Assembly: GCA_041394905.1 (NCBI GenBank)
Contig: JAWKHJ010000008.1
Location: 1 to 64,000, forward strand
DNA length: 64,000 bases
DNA from: RI-231 sp041394905
GTDB lineage: Bacteria > Acidobacteriota > Terriglobia > Bryobacterales > UBA6623
Reading direction: 5' to 3'
Part shown: positions 46,405 to 57,203 of the stretch, piece after piece
How positions within the stretch are numbered: position 1 is the stretch's first letter
Layout of the letters: each line of letters starts with the position of its first letter
Program-made: the position numbers and the translations under genes
Notes under the pieces: model-generated
What the model saw: only the letters and a program-made list of their open reading frames with translations
What the model was told of the DNA's origin: nothing
The model's database searches: none

Positions 46405-49400
46405 CTACTCACCCGCCTCGACGAGCGCTTGGCGCACGAGTACGGCGTCGTCGGGCGCTTGGCCCAGATCCGCTGGCATGAGGCCCGGGCGGAACAGCGT
46501 CAGCTCGAGACGCGCCGCCGGACGGATCGGCGTGCTCGGCGGAAGCGTCTCGCTGACTTTGCCGAAGACTAGGAGGCCGAGGTTGCGTAGCAGCTCGCGA
46601 TCGGCGGGGTCTTTGGGCTTGAAGATGGTTTGCAGCTTGCGGTGGAACGTACGGGTCATCGTGTCGCCGAAGCGCGCGAGCGCGGCGATAGCCTTTCAGG
46701 GTCGCCGGCGCGCTCGCGAAACTTCGCCAGCTCGCAGCCTGCCCGCACCGCGCCTTCGACAACACTCGCCTCACTCGCCAAGAGACTCTCCAGGAGAGTC
46801 CGGCCGGGAGTTTGCAGCACCGACTGACGGATTTCTTCCAGGGCCTGAGGCGCGTAGCGGCGAGCGAGCTTGCGCAGCTCCGGTTCTCCGGCGCTCTCGA
46901 GGATTTCGGCCACGCGGGCCATCCCGGTGGCAAGCGCGAAGCTCGTGCGGTGGTCAAACAATAGGGCCTGCCGCGCTCCCGTTTCCGACCGGTCGACCCA
47001 ATCCCAATAGACGTCTGGGCCGGCGTCGAGCTCGACCATGCCTCCGTCGCGCACGCGTACCGATGTGGCGACGGGCAGCGCGGCATAGACCAGCAGCGGG
47101 TGTGCTGAGCCGAGGTCGCGGTAGCGTGCGGCGTCCTGAAAGTAGAGGAATGGCACGAATCGTCGCAGCAGGCTCTGGATGCGCCGCGAGACGTTCCCGT
47201 AGAGCGGGTCGGTGCGTTTGGCCGGCGCCTTGAGCCAACGTGCCACCGCTTCGCCGGGCAGACTCGCTTGTAGATCGAGACACGCGTCTCCGATGAGGCC
47301 GTCGTCGCGTCGTTGGCTGGCGCTGTCGACGAACTTGTCGAGTGCGAGAGCCCACTCGTGCGGCGAGGGCTTTTCGGGCGCGTCCGGGCCGCCTAGGGTG
47401 TGCGGGAAAGTAGGTTTCGCGCAACGCCTCCAGCAAGCGCTGGAATTGTTCGGTTCGCAGTCCCGGCAACCGCCGCGTAAAGCGATAGTCGACCGATCCC
47501 TGTGACCTCCGGCGGTCGTGGACCCGCACGGCGGCGCCCGTTTGCAGACCCAGGCTCACGCTCATCTTGCTGCGCCACTTGCCTAGGTTCTGCACCTCGT
47601 CCGACGCGTCTAGGTCGTAGAGGCACACGCTCCCATCCTCGGCCGCGATGCGGAAACAACCCAGCGAGGACGTGCGTTTGATGGTTGCCCGGTCGAAGAA
47701 GGGCAGAGTGACCTTGACACTGGTGCTCCGTTGCAGATGGTGCGTGAGCGCGGCCTCATGGAACGAGACGCCGGCCGGAGCAGTCTGACCAGGCGGCGGT
47801 AGTACGCCGCGAAAGTCTCCGGCTAGGGCGGCTTGGAGCAGCTCGCTCAGCCGCTTGCGCTTCGCCTGGGAACCGGCGGCGCTGAAGTCGAAGGCGATGT
47901 CCAGCAATGCGGTCTTCGAGACGCTCCGCTGATAGGCGTAGTCGAAGGTTGCGCGGTAGGTATCGTTGAGCGCGTGGACTGCAGCTTGGTACAAATCGCC
48001 GGCGCGGCCGTCGAGCGCCGCGATCGTCTTGCGAATGTCCTCGACGGCCTTCGAATCGAGTCGCGATTTACCCAGGAACGCGGCGAGCTTGCTCTTGAGC
48101 GTGGCGTTGAGCGCCTGGAAGTCGTTTTTGCGGATCGCTTCGCGAAAGGGAGCGAGGCCCACTTGTTTGTCCACGTAGCTCTGCAAGCTGTGGAAGAGGG
48201 CGCCGTCGAGGATCGCAAGCGTTTTTTCTGCCGCTTCACGGACGATCGCGGTTTGGGGCAAACTTGCCAGCACGCCCATCACACGCTCGGACGCGATCGC
48301 TTCCAGCCACGATCCGACCGGTGTCGTGGCGTAATCGGCGTGAGAGACGATGGCCGCGACTTCGGCCTGGACGGCTTTCTCGTCGGCCGATGCCAGCTTC
48401 TCGACGCCTGAGACGAATGTGCGCAATTTGTCCTCGTCCAGACGCGCCAGATCCCAGAGTGCGCTCGTAGCCCGGGCGGGCAAGCGATCCCACTTCTCGA
48501 ACCAAGCTAGGGCTTCGGCTCGGACTTCGTCGAGCTTGCTGCCCAAGGCGTCGCCGAAGAGACGCTGCGCGTGGTAGTCCAGGAAGTCCGAGGCGATGTC
48601 GCTGAGCGGGCTGTCGGGACCGGTCCAGCGGCGGACCTCTTGCAACGTCTGCATGCCGTGGACGCCGAGTATGGCCGCGAGGAAGTCGTCCATCTGCGGA
48701 GGAGTCAGCGCGCCGGTCGAGCTGTGCAGGCTCAAGGCGGCCGTAGCCGCGAAGCTCCAGCCATGCTCATCGAGGCGATGCAGGCGCACGCGGATGGACT
48801 GGTTGGCCGGGTCGAGCGAGTCCCGCCCCACGAGCACGGCGAAACGGTCGCTCGCGTGGACGCCGAAGGCTGCGCTGGCGCCCGCCTGGATCGCGAGGCC
48901 AACGTCGCCCGCGAGCTCCCCGGCTTGCAGGGAACGTATCCACTGGAAGTCGAGCCCGAACCGGACTCCGGCGTTGGCCCGAATCGAGCCCGAGACCTCG
49001 GCTAGGATCCAAGTTCCGGCTGGAATGTCTTCGGGGTGCGCAATTTGGCTGGGCAGCCGCCACGCTTCGACGAGCGTACGCACGGCGTCATAAGTCGCGG
49101 GCTCTTGCTCATGCGCCTGGATGACGGCGAAGGCCCGCTGCCGTCCGAGGTCGCTGCTGAATGTCGCCGCCCCGCCGGGCCCGAGCGCGACGCCTCCGCC
49201 GGCAGCCGCCTGTGCGCTGTAGCCGGCATAGAGAACACAGAAGCATGCGGCTGCAGCTTGCGAAAAAGGGATGAGCTCGAGCGGCAACTCGGTATTTGCG
49301 TCCTCGTTGGCGATGAGCGCTAGGTCGCGCGACAGCGCGCCCACGTCCCGATACACGCCAAGTCCGCCGAAGGGGCCGCCGCCCGCGGAGAACGACACTT

Positions 49401-49620
49401 TCCCTGCTCCGGCAGCGAAGGAGACCGTCCTGTCGCCGCTCACTGCGCTGAGCTGCACGTCCGCCAGACGGATCGAATCGAGCTCCGCGGGGAACATTGC
49501 CCGGCTCGCCAGGATGTCGGCGACCTCGGCCGGCGCGGCGACCTCGATGTCGGTTCGCGCCTCGATGACGCCGCCGGCACTCTTGCGGATGGTAAATGTC
49601 TTGCGTTTGGGGGACGCCAT
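46405..49620 (-). CDS. Unrecognised protein of about 1,070 aa (frame broken in C-terminal third)
   Basis: Starts at ATG 49620 without a signal peptide or membrane helix. The N-terminal 290 residues look beta-rich with many Gly, Ala and Ser (YSAQAAAGGGVALGPGGAATFSS; VGLAIQAGASAAFGVHASDRFAVLVGRDS). Residues about 290-640 are helical, with Ala/Lys/Glu-rich stretches (DEVRAEALAWFEKWDRL, AILDGALFHSLQSYVDKQVG, TYRATFDYAYQRSVSKTALLDIAFDFSAAG). The rest is mixed and ends RPAARLELTLFRPGLMPADLGQAPDDAVLV. Breaks near 47398, 47250 and 46695 are bridged by continuous sequence (PSPHEWALALDKFVDSASQ). I do not recognise any family or catalytic motif. It is a single gene, 54 nt upstream of the WD40 gene on the same strand. 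Confidence 0.7.
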
Positions 49621-49784
49621 GAGGGGAATTCGAAGTCGGAACGCCAGTCGTTTCTATCCAAATTTCGGGACATTTCGACGTTCGCAACATCTAGACGCTA
49701 AGCTCGCCCTATCAAGCTGTCAAGCATGGAGTTCGCTGCGGCGTCGAGCCGCCGGGGTTGATACACTGGCGGTCTCGACTCGCA

Positions 49785-50593
49785 ATGCGATTCGCTACAG
49801 CAGCCGCGGTTTGGATCGTCGCCTTGGCGTTTCTGCTGCCGTTTGTGTTGGGGCCCTGGCAGCCGCCTCAGGCGATCACGGCGCTGGCGCGGCAGCTCGA
49901 CGACCAAATGGCAATCACTTTTGTGGTGGCCGGCGTTATCTTTTTGGTGTCGCAGGCGGCTCTTGGGTTTGCAGTGCTGCGCTTCGGGCGCAAGCGCGAA
50001 GAGCCCGCGCGGTACTTTGCTCACAACGACCGTTGGGAGTTTCTGTGGACTTCCGCTGCGGCTGTGCTCTTCCTGGGCTTGACCTTGATGGGCTACTCCG
50101 CTTGGGCAGAGGTGCGCTTCGACCAGGCGCGCAATGAGGCCGAAGGCGAGCCCTGACGGTAGAAGTCGTCGGGCAGCAGTTCATTTGGAATTTTCGCTAT
50201 CCCGGCAAGGACGGTCGCTTCGGACCCGTCGATCCGAAGCTGATCGACGACTCGATCGGCAATCCGCTGGGCATTGAACGCGACCACACCGACGGCAAGG
50301 ACGACATCGTCGCGCCGCGTCTAGTCGTACCCGTCAATCGCGACATCGAGCTCATCCTCAAAGCCAAGGACGTGCTCCACAACTTCTTCGTCCCGGAACT
50401 CCGGATCAAAATGGACACCGTGCCCGGCCTCGTCGGGCGACTGCCGCTTCACGCCGATACGCCGGGCTCCTACGAGATTGCCTGCTCAGAGCTTTGCGGG
50501 CTGGGACATTACCGGATGCGGGCCTACCTCGAAGTTGTCTCCGAGCAGGAGTTCGAGGCCTGGCTCAGCGAACAAGCGTCGTACTTGCAGTGA
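49785..50593 (+). CDS. coxB: Cytochrome c oxidase subunit II (one frame break)
   Basis: About 269 aa. Two N-terminal membrane helices (TAAAVWIVALAFLLPFVLG and AITFVVAGVIFLVSQAALGFAVL) and a WEFLWTSAAAVLFLGLTLM segment precede the periplasmic cupredoxin domain. The CuA ligands are complete: His in KDVLHNFFVPELRIKMD, then the CSELCGLGHYRM motif (Cys, Glu, Cys, His, Met). Subunit II takes electrons from cytochrome c through CuA. An indel near 50153, where one C is missing in EPLTVEVVGQQFIWNF, splits the frame. It is followed by coxA after 9 nt. No Sco or subunit III gene is adjacent. Confidence 0.94.
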
Positions 50594-50602
50594 GCAAAGC
50601 GA

Positions 50603-52365
50603 ATGGCTGATTCCGCACAGTACGTCGAGATCGAACGCCACCCGGCGCCGACGGGGTTCCTCTCGCGCTGGATCTTCTCGACGGACCACAAGGTCATCGG
50701 CGTCCAGTACCTGCTGCTTGCCATCGTCGCGGCGTTCACGGGCATGGGGCTGTCGATGCTGATGCGGATTCGGCTGGTGTGGCCGGACCGGGCGTATCCG
50801 ATCCTCGAGACGCTCTTCCCCGTCGGTGCGCCGGGCGGCATGATGACGCCGGAATTCTACCTGGCGGTGCTGACCATGCACGGCACCATCATGGTCTTCA
50901 TGGTGCTGACGACCGCGCCGCAGGGCGGATTCGGCAACTACTTTCTGCCGTTGCAGATCGGCGCGCCGGACATGGCGTTCCCACGCTTGAACATGCTCTC
51001 GTTCTGGCTGACGGCGCTGAGCTTTTGCGTACTGATGGCGGCGTTCTTCGTGGAGGGCGGAGGCCGATCGCAGGCTGGACATCTTATCCGCCGCTTTCGG
51101 CCGTGGACGCCGCCGCGATCGCAGGCAAAGGGCAGGATCTGTGGCTCGTCTCGATCGCGATCTTCTGCTTGGCTTCCCTGCTGAGCGCACTGAACTTCAT
51201 CGTGACGACGCTCGAGATGCGCACCAAGGGCATGACCTTGTTTCGCATGCCGCTGCCGGTGTGGGGATGGTTCTCGACCGCCGTCATCGGCCTGCTGGCG
51301 TTCGGCGTCTTGCTCGCCGCCGGCATCTTGCTGTTGTTCGACCGCAACCTGGGAACGAGCTTCTTCGTGCCGGGCGGCTTGGTGATCAACGACATGCCGG
51401 TCGACCACCAAGGCGGCTCGCCCATCCTGTGGCAGCACCTGTTCTGGTTCTTCGGTCACCCGGAGGTCTACATCGCCATCCTCCCCGGAATGGGCATCGT
51501 CTCGCACGTGCTGGCCAACTTCTCGCGCAAGCCTGTGTTCGGCTACAAGGCGATGGTCATCGCCATGGGCGCCATCGTGGGCCTGGGGTTTGTCGTCTGG
51601 GGACACCACATGTTCGTCAGTGGCATGAGCCCCTACTCGGCCTTCGTGTTCTCGCTGCTGACGATGGCGATCGGCGTGCCCTCCGCCATCAAGACGTTCA
51701 ACTGGGTCGGCACCATGTGGGGCGGCAAGCTGCGTTTCACGTCGCCGATGCTCTATGCCATCGGGTTCGTCTCGCTGTTCGTCGCCGGCGGCATCACGGG
51801 GCTCTTCCTCGGCCAGCCGACGCTCGACCTCTACTTCCATGACACCTGGTTTGTCGTGGCGCATTTCCACCTGATCATGGGTGTGGCGGCGATCTTCTCG
51901 ATGTTTGCTGGGCTGACGTATTGGTTCCCCAAGATGTTCGGCCGCATGATGAACGAGACGCTCTCGAAGATCCACTTTTGGCTGACGTTCCTCGGCGTCT
52001 ACGCGGTGTTTGGTCCGATGCACTACCTCGGCATGATTGGCCACCCTCGGCGCTATGCCGAGACAACCGGCGTGGACTATCTCGCCGCGCGCGGAGCTGA
52101 CCAGCTGCATTACTTCATCACCATCGCCGTAATGATGTTGGTCACCGCTCAGCTCATCTTCCTGGTCAATTTCCTCTGGAGCCTGTTCGCCGGCAAGAAG
52201 CCCACGAGTGACAATCCGTGGGAGGCGACGACGCTCGAGTGGACCGTCCCGACGCCGCCGCCCCACGACAACTTTGCCGGCCGCCTGCCGGTCGTGCAGC
52301 GCGGACCGTACGACTACAGCGTTCCGGGCGCGGCGCGCGACTACCTGCCGCAAACCGAACCGTAA
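50603..52365 (+). CDS. coxA: Cytochrome c oxidase subunit I (one frame break)
   Basis: About 588 aa with twelve membrane segments. Haem and CuB ligands are all visible: the low-spin haem His in VLTMHGTIMVF, GHPEVYIAILPGMG (CuB His, the D-channel Glu and the cross-linked Tyr), WGHHMFVSGM (two CuB His) and WFVVAHFHLIMG (haem a3 and haem a His). The Glu in GHPEV indicates an A1-type haem-copper oxidase. One shift near 51062 is repaired as EGGAPIAGWTSYPPLSAVD. The C-terminal tail (WTVPTPPPHDNFAGRLPVVQRGPYDYS) is typical. It is the second gene of coxB-coxA; subunits III and IV are missing from the window. Confidence 0.96.
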
Positions 52366-52434
52366 ACTGTCGCTTTCCATCACACCGCGCGTCCTCGACT
52401 TGTTTTGCTATCCTGGTCACCGGGCGAAGAAACG

Positions 52435-54852
52435 GTGAACATTCCTCTTCTCGATTTCGGTGAACCGGCGCCGCGAAAAGACGCCCAGAAGGATGTCATC
52501 GTCGCGCGCAATCCCTTGATTCGCACCGACGCGTCGCTCGAGCGCGTCGTCGAGACATTTGAGGCGATGCAGGCGCGCGAGGGCTCGCCAATCACGGCCA
52601 TCCGCCGCATGCCGGCGCGCGAGGCCGAAACCGCGACCCTGCCCGAAGCCGTCGACCCGCGCCTGCGCCGCGTGCTCGCCGAGCGCGGCATCGAGCGTCT
52701 CTATTCGCATCAGGCCGAGGCGTATGAGAAGATCGCCGCCGGCAAGAACGTCGTCATCGTTACGCCCACCGCCTCAGGCAAGACTCGTCTGCTATAACCT
52801 GCCCGTGCTGAACGCTACTGCTTTGCTCGCCGATCCCCAGGCGACCGCGCTCTATCTGTTCTACCAAGGCGCTCAGCGAAGATCAACTCGAAGCCTTCCA
52901 CGGCCTCGTCGAGGCGATGGGCTCGGAGATTCGCGCAGCTTCACCACGACGGTGACACGCCCGGAGACGCCCGCCGCGCCATCCGCCGCCGCGCCAATGT
53001 CGTGCTCTGCCAACCCGGACATGCTGCACGCCGGCGTGTTGCCGCACCACACCAAGTGGGCGCGGTTTTTCGAGAAGCTGCGCTACATCGTCATCGACGA
53101 GCTCCACACCTATCGCGACGTCTTCGGCAGCCACCTCGCGAACGTGCTGCGCCGGCTCCAGCCCGCATCGCCGGAATTCTATGGCTCGAAACCGCAGTTC
53201 ATCTGCTGCTCGGCGACCATTGCCAACCCCCAAGAGCTGGCGGAACGACTCACGGAAAAACCAGTGGAACCGGTCGAGAAGAACGGAGCCCCGGCGGGCG
53301 AAAAGTATTTCGTCTTCTACAACCCGCCAGTCGTTAACCGCCAACTCGGCATCCGCCGTAGCTATATCAACGAAGCGCGCCGCATGGCGCAGGTCTTTTG
53401 GACCGAGGCCGTCGGGCGCTGGTCTTTGCGAACAACCGGCTTGCGACGAGATCCTCGTCCGCTATCTGAAGGACCACTACGAGCGCGCGAATGGGCCGGC
53501 CGGGCGATCCGCGGCTATCGCGGCGGCTATCTGCCCCAACGGCGCCGCGAGATCGAGCGCCAGTTGCGCGACGGCGGAACGCTTCGGGGTGGTCGCGACC
53601 AACGCGCGCTCGAGCTTGGCGTCGACATCGGCTCGCTGGACGCTTGCGTGATGGCAGGCTATCCCGGCTCCATTGCTTCGACGTGGCAACGTGCGGGCCG
53701 CGCCGGCCACGGCGGCGATCGATGTCGGTCACCGTGCTCGTCGCCTCATCCGCGCTCGACCAATACTTCATCGAGCGCCCGGACGCCTTCTTCGCCGCAC
53801 CGCCCGAGCGCGCCGCCATCAACCCGGACAACCTCGAGATCCTGGTGAACCATAAAGTGCGCCGTCTTCGAGCTGCCCTTTTCACGACGGCGAGAAGTAC
53901 CGGTCCGCATGAGACGGGCGAGCTGTTGAAGTTCCTGCAAGACGTCGGCGTGGTGCACCATTCCGGCGGCGCCTGGCACTGGACGTCGGAGTCCTATCCG
54001 GCCGACGCTGTCAGCTTACGCTCGATTTCATCCGATAACTTCGTCGTGGTCGACACCACGGGCGAGCCGCGCATCATTGGCGAAGTGGCCTTCACCGCCG
54101 CGCTGACCACCTTGCACGAGAAGGCCATCTACCTGCATGAGGGGAGCCTGTTCCACGTCGACCGCTTCGACTATCACGAGCGTAAGGCCTACGTCTCGTC
54201 GGTCGAGTGCGACTACTACACCGACGCAATCGACTACACGCAGGTCAAGATCCTCGAACAAGCCGAGGCCGCGCCGCTCGGGCCGATCGAAGCCTTGCAT
54301 GGCGACGTGCGGCTCAATCGGCAGATCGTGGGCTTCAAGAAGATCAAGTTCTATACCAACGAGAACGTTGGCGCGGGCGATCTCTCGATGCCCGAGCAGG
54401 AGTGGCATACCAGCTCGCTATGGCTGCACTTCCCAGGTGCGTACCTCTCTTCGCTCAAAGACTTTTCGCCGACCGAGAAGCAGAACGGCGTTGTCGGGCT
54501 GGGCAACGTGCTGCGCACTGTCGGCGCGGTGCAGCTCATGTGCGATCCGCGCGACTTGGGCGTCGCGGTCAATGGCGACAAGCCGGATTTGAACGGCGAG
54601 TTCGAGCCCGATCTGTTCCTTTACGACAACTATCCTGGCGGCATCGGCCAGAGCGAGCCGTTGTGGCAGCTGCGCGAGTCGCTGCTCGCGCAAGCGCGCG
54701 AGCTGATCGAGTGCTGTCCTTGCGAATCGGGCTGCCCGAGCTGCGTAGGCCCTCCGGGAGAATCCGGAGACAAGGCAAAGGAGGTTGCACTGACTCTAGC
54801 GGCGCTCCAAACCGCGCCGCTGTCTCACAACAGCACGTCGCCCACGGGCTGA
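52435..54852 (+). CDS. mrfA: MrfA/YprA-like DEAD/H-box helicase with DUF1998-type C-terminus (heavily frame broken)
   Basis: About 805 aa. Walker A (VTPTASGKT), the DExH box (VIDELHTYRDVFGSH), motif III region (CCSATIANPQELAERLTEKPVE), a second RecA-like domain (GVVATNARSSLASTS-like fragments in shifted frames; ELGVDIGSLDACVMAGYPGSIASTWQRAGRAG), and a C-terminal Cys cluster (CCPCESGCPSCVGPPGE) as in MrfA, where four Cys bind a metal. Known MrfA helicases act with the exonuclease MrfB in repairing mitomycin-type adducts in Bacillus subtilis. Breaks lie near 52790, 52868, 52915, 52990, 53425, 53560, 53720 and 53870. The start is GTG 52435. The last 28 nt overlap the opposite-strand bestrophin gene. 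A MrfB-like gene follows at 55820. Confidence 0.85.
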
Positions 54853-55754
54853 ACAGGAGCAAGCGTATCCTTCTCCCCGACCATCTGCAGAAGATCGATC
54901 TCGATGTTGCGGCAGAGCGTATCGAGCGGGAGGTCGTTGGGCTCGAAGCCGAAGGGGTCTTCCACCTCATCGCCGATCGCATCGAGCCCAAAGAAGGCGT
55001 AAGAGATCATGAACGACACCAATGGCGTCATCAACCCCACGCTGTCGTAGATGCCGAACGGCAGCAGCACACAGTAGAAGGCCGTGAGGCGGTGGATGAG
55101 GAAGTTGTACGAGAACGGCACCGGCGTGTTGCTGATGCGCTCGCAGCCGCCCTGGATCGAAGTCATCTCCTCCAGGCTGCCCTCAAGCGCAGGAAGGTGG
55201 AAATCGTGAACCCAACCGTGCCGCCAAGCCGTGCGCAAACGTTCGCCCATCGCCTGCAGCACCGCATTCGGGGGATTGCGCCGCGTCTCGATTTCCGCCG
55301 TAAGCTCCGCCGGGAGGAAGCGACGAGCATGCTCGTCGAGCGGGATGCGCCGCAGCATGGCGCGGAAGGCGTGGACGTAGCCGATGGTCGTGCGCACGAG
55401 CGCTTGCTTGAAGTCCAGGAGCTCGGCCTCATCGTCGCTCGTCAGAAACAAATCCAGCTGGCGCGTGAAGGTACGCGTCACGTTCACCATGCGGCCCCAG
55501 AGCTGGCGGCCCTCCCAGAAGCGGGCATAGGACGCGTTTGTCCGAAACCCAAGGAAGATGCCGAGCGCGACGCCGATCAACGCGAACGGGGTGGTCGTGA
55601 GTGTGGCGACGCGCAGCCAGCCCATGTGCTCGCACAGCGTGACGGTCAGAGCCAGCAGGGCAGTGAAGAGAACCCGCGGCCAGATCTTCGTCAGAATGGA
55701 ATGACGGAACGCGAACAGAACGTAGGAGAGGGTCAGGTTCTGACGAACGATCAT
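54825..55754 (-). CDS. Bestrophin-family membrane channel (UPF0187)
   Basis: An intact 309-aa protein with the family N-terminus (SYVLFAFRHSILTKIWPRVLFTALLALTVTL), a second hydrophobic pair (FALIGVALGIFLGFRTNASYARFWEGRQLWGRMVNVTRTFTRQ), and C-terminal helices (TPVPFSYNFLIHRLTAFYCVLLPFGIYDSVGLMTPLVSFMISYAFFGLDAIG) ending with the EDPFGFEPNDLPLDTLCRNIEIDLLQ signature. Bestrophins form pentameric chloride or cation channels. The gene lies between the helicase and exonuclease genes on the opposite strand and overlaps the helicase 3' end by 28 nt. A link to DNA repair is not implied by its function. Confidence 0.93.
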   Translation of the reverse strand: MIVRQNLTLSYVLFAFRHSILTKIWPRVLFTALLALTVTLCEHMGWLRVATLTTTPFALIGVALGIFLGFRTNASYARFWEGRQLWGRMVNVTRTFTRQLDLFLTSDDEAELLDFKQALVRTTIGYVHAFRAMLRRIPLDEHARRFLPAELTAEIETRRNPPNAVLQAMGERLRTAWRHGWVHDFHLPALEGSLEEMTSIQGGCERISNTPVPFSYNFLIHRLTAFYCVLLPFGIYDSVGLMTPLVSFMISYAFFGLDAIGDEVEDPFGFEPNDLPLDTLCRNIEIDLLQMVGEKDTLAPVQPVGDVLL

Positions 55755-55819
55755 GCCTGCCCCAACCTAGCAGAACCGCCGCGCGAACCGTACGGCGATG
55801 CGTGCGCGGCGACCTCGGC

Positions 55820-57151
55820 ATGAACCTGATCACCAAAGCGGACATCGAGCGCCTACGCAAGCGCATCGAGCGGATCGAAGGCGGCCGCATGGAACCCCTC
55901 CGGGGCCCTGATCCCGCGACCTCTGTGGAAGATCCCGAGGATCCGTTCGGCCCCTTCGAAGCCCCCGAGCGTTACGACGCCGAGAAATGCCTCGACGGCG
56001 TTGTGTTGGAGAACCCGCACGGCTCCTACTTTCTCGCCGAGCGGTTCTACCCGCACCACAAGCTGCACGGCGGCTACGAGATCTCGCGCTTGGCCGACAT
56101 GCCCGGCGACTGGCTGACCGGCGTCTCGAAGGGTGAAATCCCCGCGCACGACCCCTCCCGCTGGGTGTTTTTGGATACGGAAACCACGGGGCTCGCCGGC
56201 GGAACGGGTACGTGCGCTTTCCTCATTGGCGTCGGCACGATCGAGCCAGACGGCTTCCGCGTGCGCCTGTTCTTCATGCGTGACTACGACGAAGAGGCGG
56301 CCATGCTCTACGGGCTGGCCGAGTTCCTCGCGGGCTACGACGTGCTCGTCACCTACAACGGCAAGTCCTACGACGCGCCGCTCATCGAGACGCGCTACCG
56401 CCTGCGCCGCCAGCGCTACCCGCTCGAGCGTATGCATCACCTCGACCTGCTGCACGGCGCGCGCTCGCTGTGGAAGCTACGCATGGCTTCGTGCCGGCTG
56501 ATGCATCTCGAGTACGAGATCCTCGGCGTCGAGCGCCACGGCGATCTGCCCGGCGAGCTCATCCCGCACTATTACTTCGAGTACTTGCGCACGAAGCAGG
56601 CTTTCCGGCTCGTACCGCTGTTCCACCACAACGTCATCGACATTGTCTCTCTCGCCTGCCTAACCGGCGTGGTCTTGCCGGCTTATGCCGACCCGCAGTC
56701 CGCCGCACTGCACCACGGGGCGGACCTGCTCGGACTCGCGCGCTGGCTCAAGCGCGCCGGCGACGTCGAAAACGCTGCCGCCCTCTACCGCCGCTCAGTT
56801 GAAGCCGGGATGGTCGACAACGAGCTCTTCGCCGCACTGTGGGAAACCGCACTGATCGAGAAGAAGCGCGGCCGCCACGACGAAAAGGCCGCCATCCTCG
56901 CCGATCTCGCCTCGAGTCGCAATCCCTACCGAGCCAAGGCGTGCGAGGAACTGGCAAAACATTGCGAACGTGTGGAAAAGAACTTCCAGCGTGCGCTCGA
57001 GCTCACCCTTCAGGCCGCGCAGATCGAACCCAGCTCGGCGCTCGAAAAGCGCCGTATTCGCTTGGAGAAACGACTAGAAAAGACAGCGAAACTCGGGTCG
57101 TCTCTTGCCTTCCACCGGTCGTCGGTGAACCGCGATACAGGCCATGGATAA
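55820..57151 (+). CDS. mrfB: MrfB/YprB-like DEDDh exonuclease
   Basis: An intact protein of about 443 aa. The exonuclease core starts with WVFLDTETTGLAGGTGTCAFLIGVG (catalytic DxE near residue 118). LVTYNGKSYDAPLIETRYRLRR, HHLDLLHGARSLWK and a final FHHNVIDIVSLACL (His plus Asp) complete the DEDDh set. The C-terminal third has TPR-like helices (LARWLKRAGDVENAAALYRRSVEAG, YRAKACEELAKHCERVEKNFQRALELTLQAAQIEP). This architecture matches YprB/MrfB of B. subtilis, a metal-dependent DNA exonuclease that partners with MrfA. ATG 55820 (NLITKADIERLRKRIE) is preferred; an in-frame GTG 18 nt upstream is possible. Confidence 0.87.
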   Translation: MNLITKADIERLRKRIERIEGGRMEPLRGPDPATSVEDPEDPFGPFEAPERYDAEKCLDGVVLENPHGSYFLAERFYPHHKLHGGYEISRLADMPGDWLTGVSKGEIPAHDPSRWVFLDTETTGLAGGTGTCAFLIGVGTIEPDGFRVRLFFMRDYDEEAAMLYGLAEFLAGYDVLVTYNGKSYDAPLIETRYRLRRQRYPLERMHHLDLLHGARSLWKLRMASCRLMHLEYEILGVERHGDLPGELIPHYYFEYLRTKQAFRLVPLFHHNVIDIVSLACLTGVVLPAYADPQSAALHHGADLLGLARWLKRAGDVENAAALYRRSVEAGMVDNELFAALWETALIEKKRGRHDEKAAILADLASSRNPYRAKACEELAKHCERVEKNFQRALELTLQAAQIEPSSALEKRRIRLEKRLEKTAKLGSSLAFHRSSVNRDTGHG

Positions 57152-57203
57152 GCCTTTCAGGGCGATTGACGGATGTTTTTACAATCCGCTAGGCTCGTGG
57201 ACT

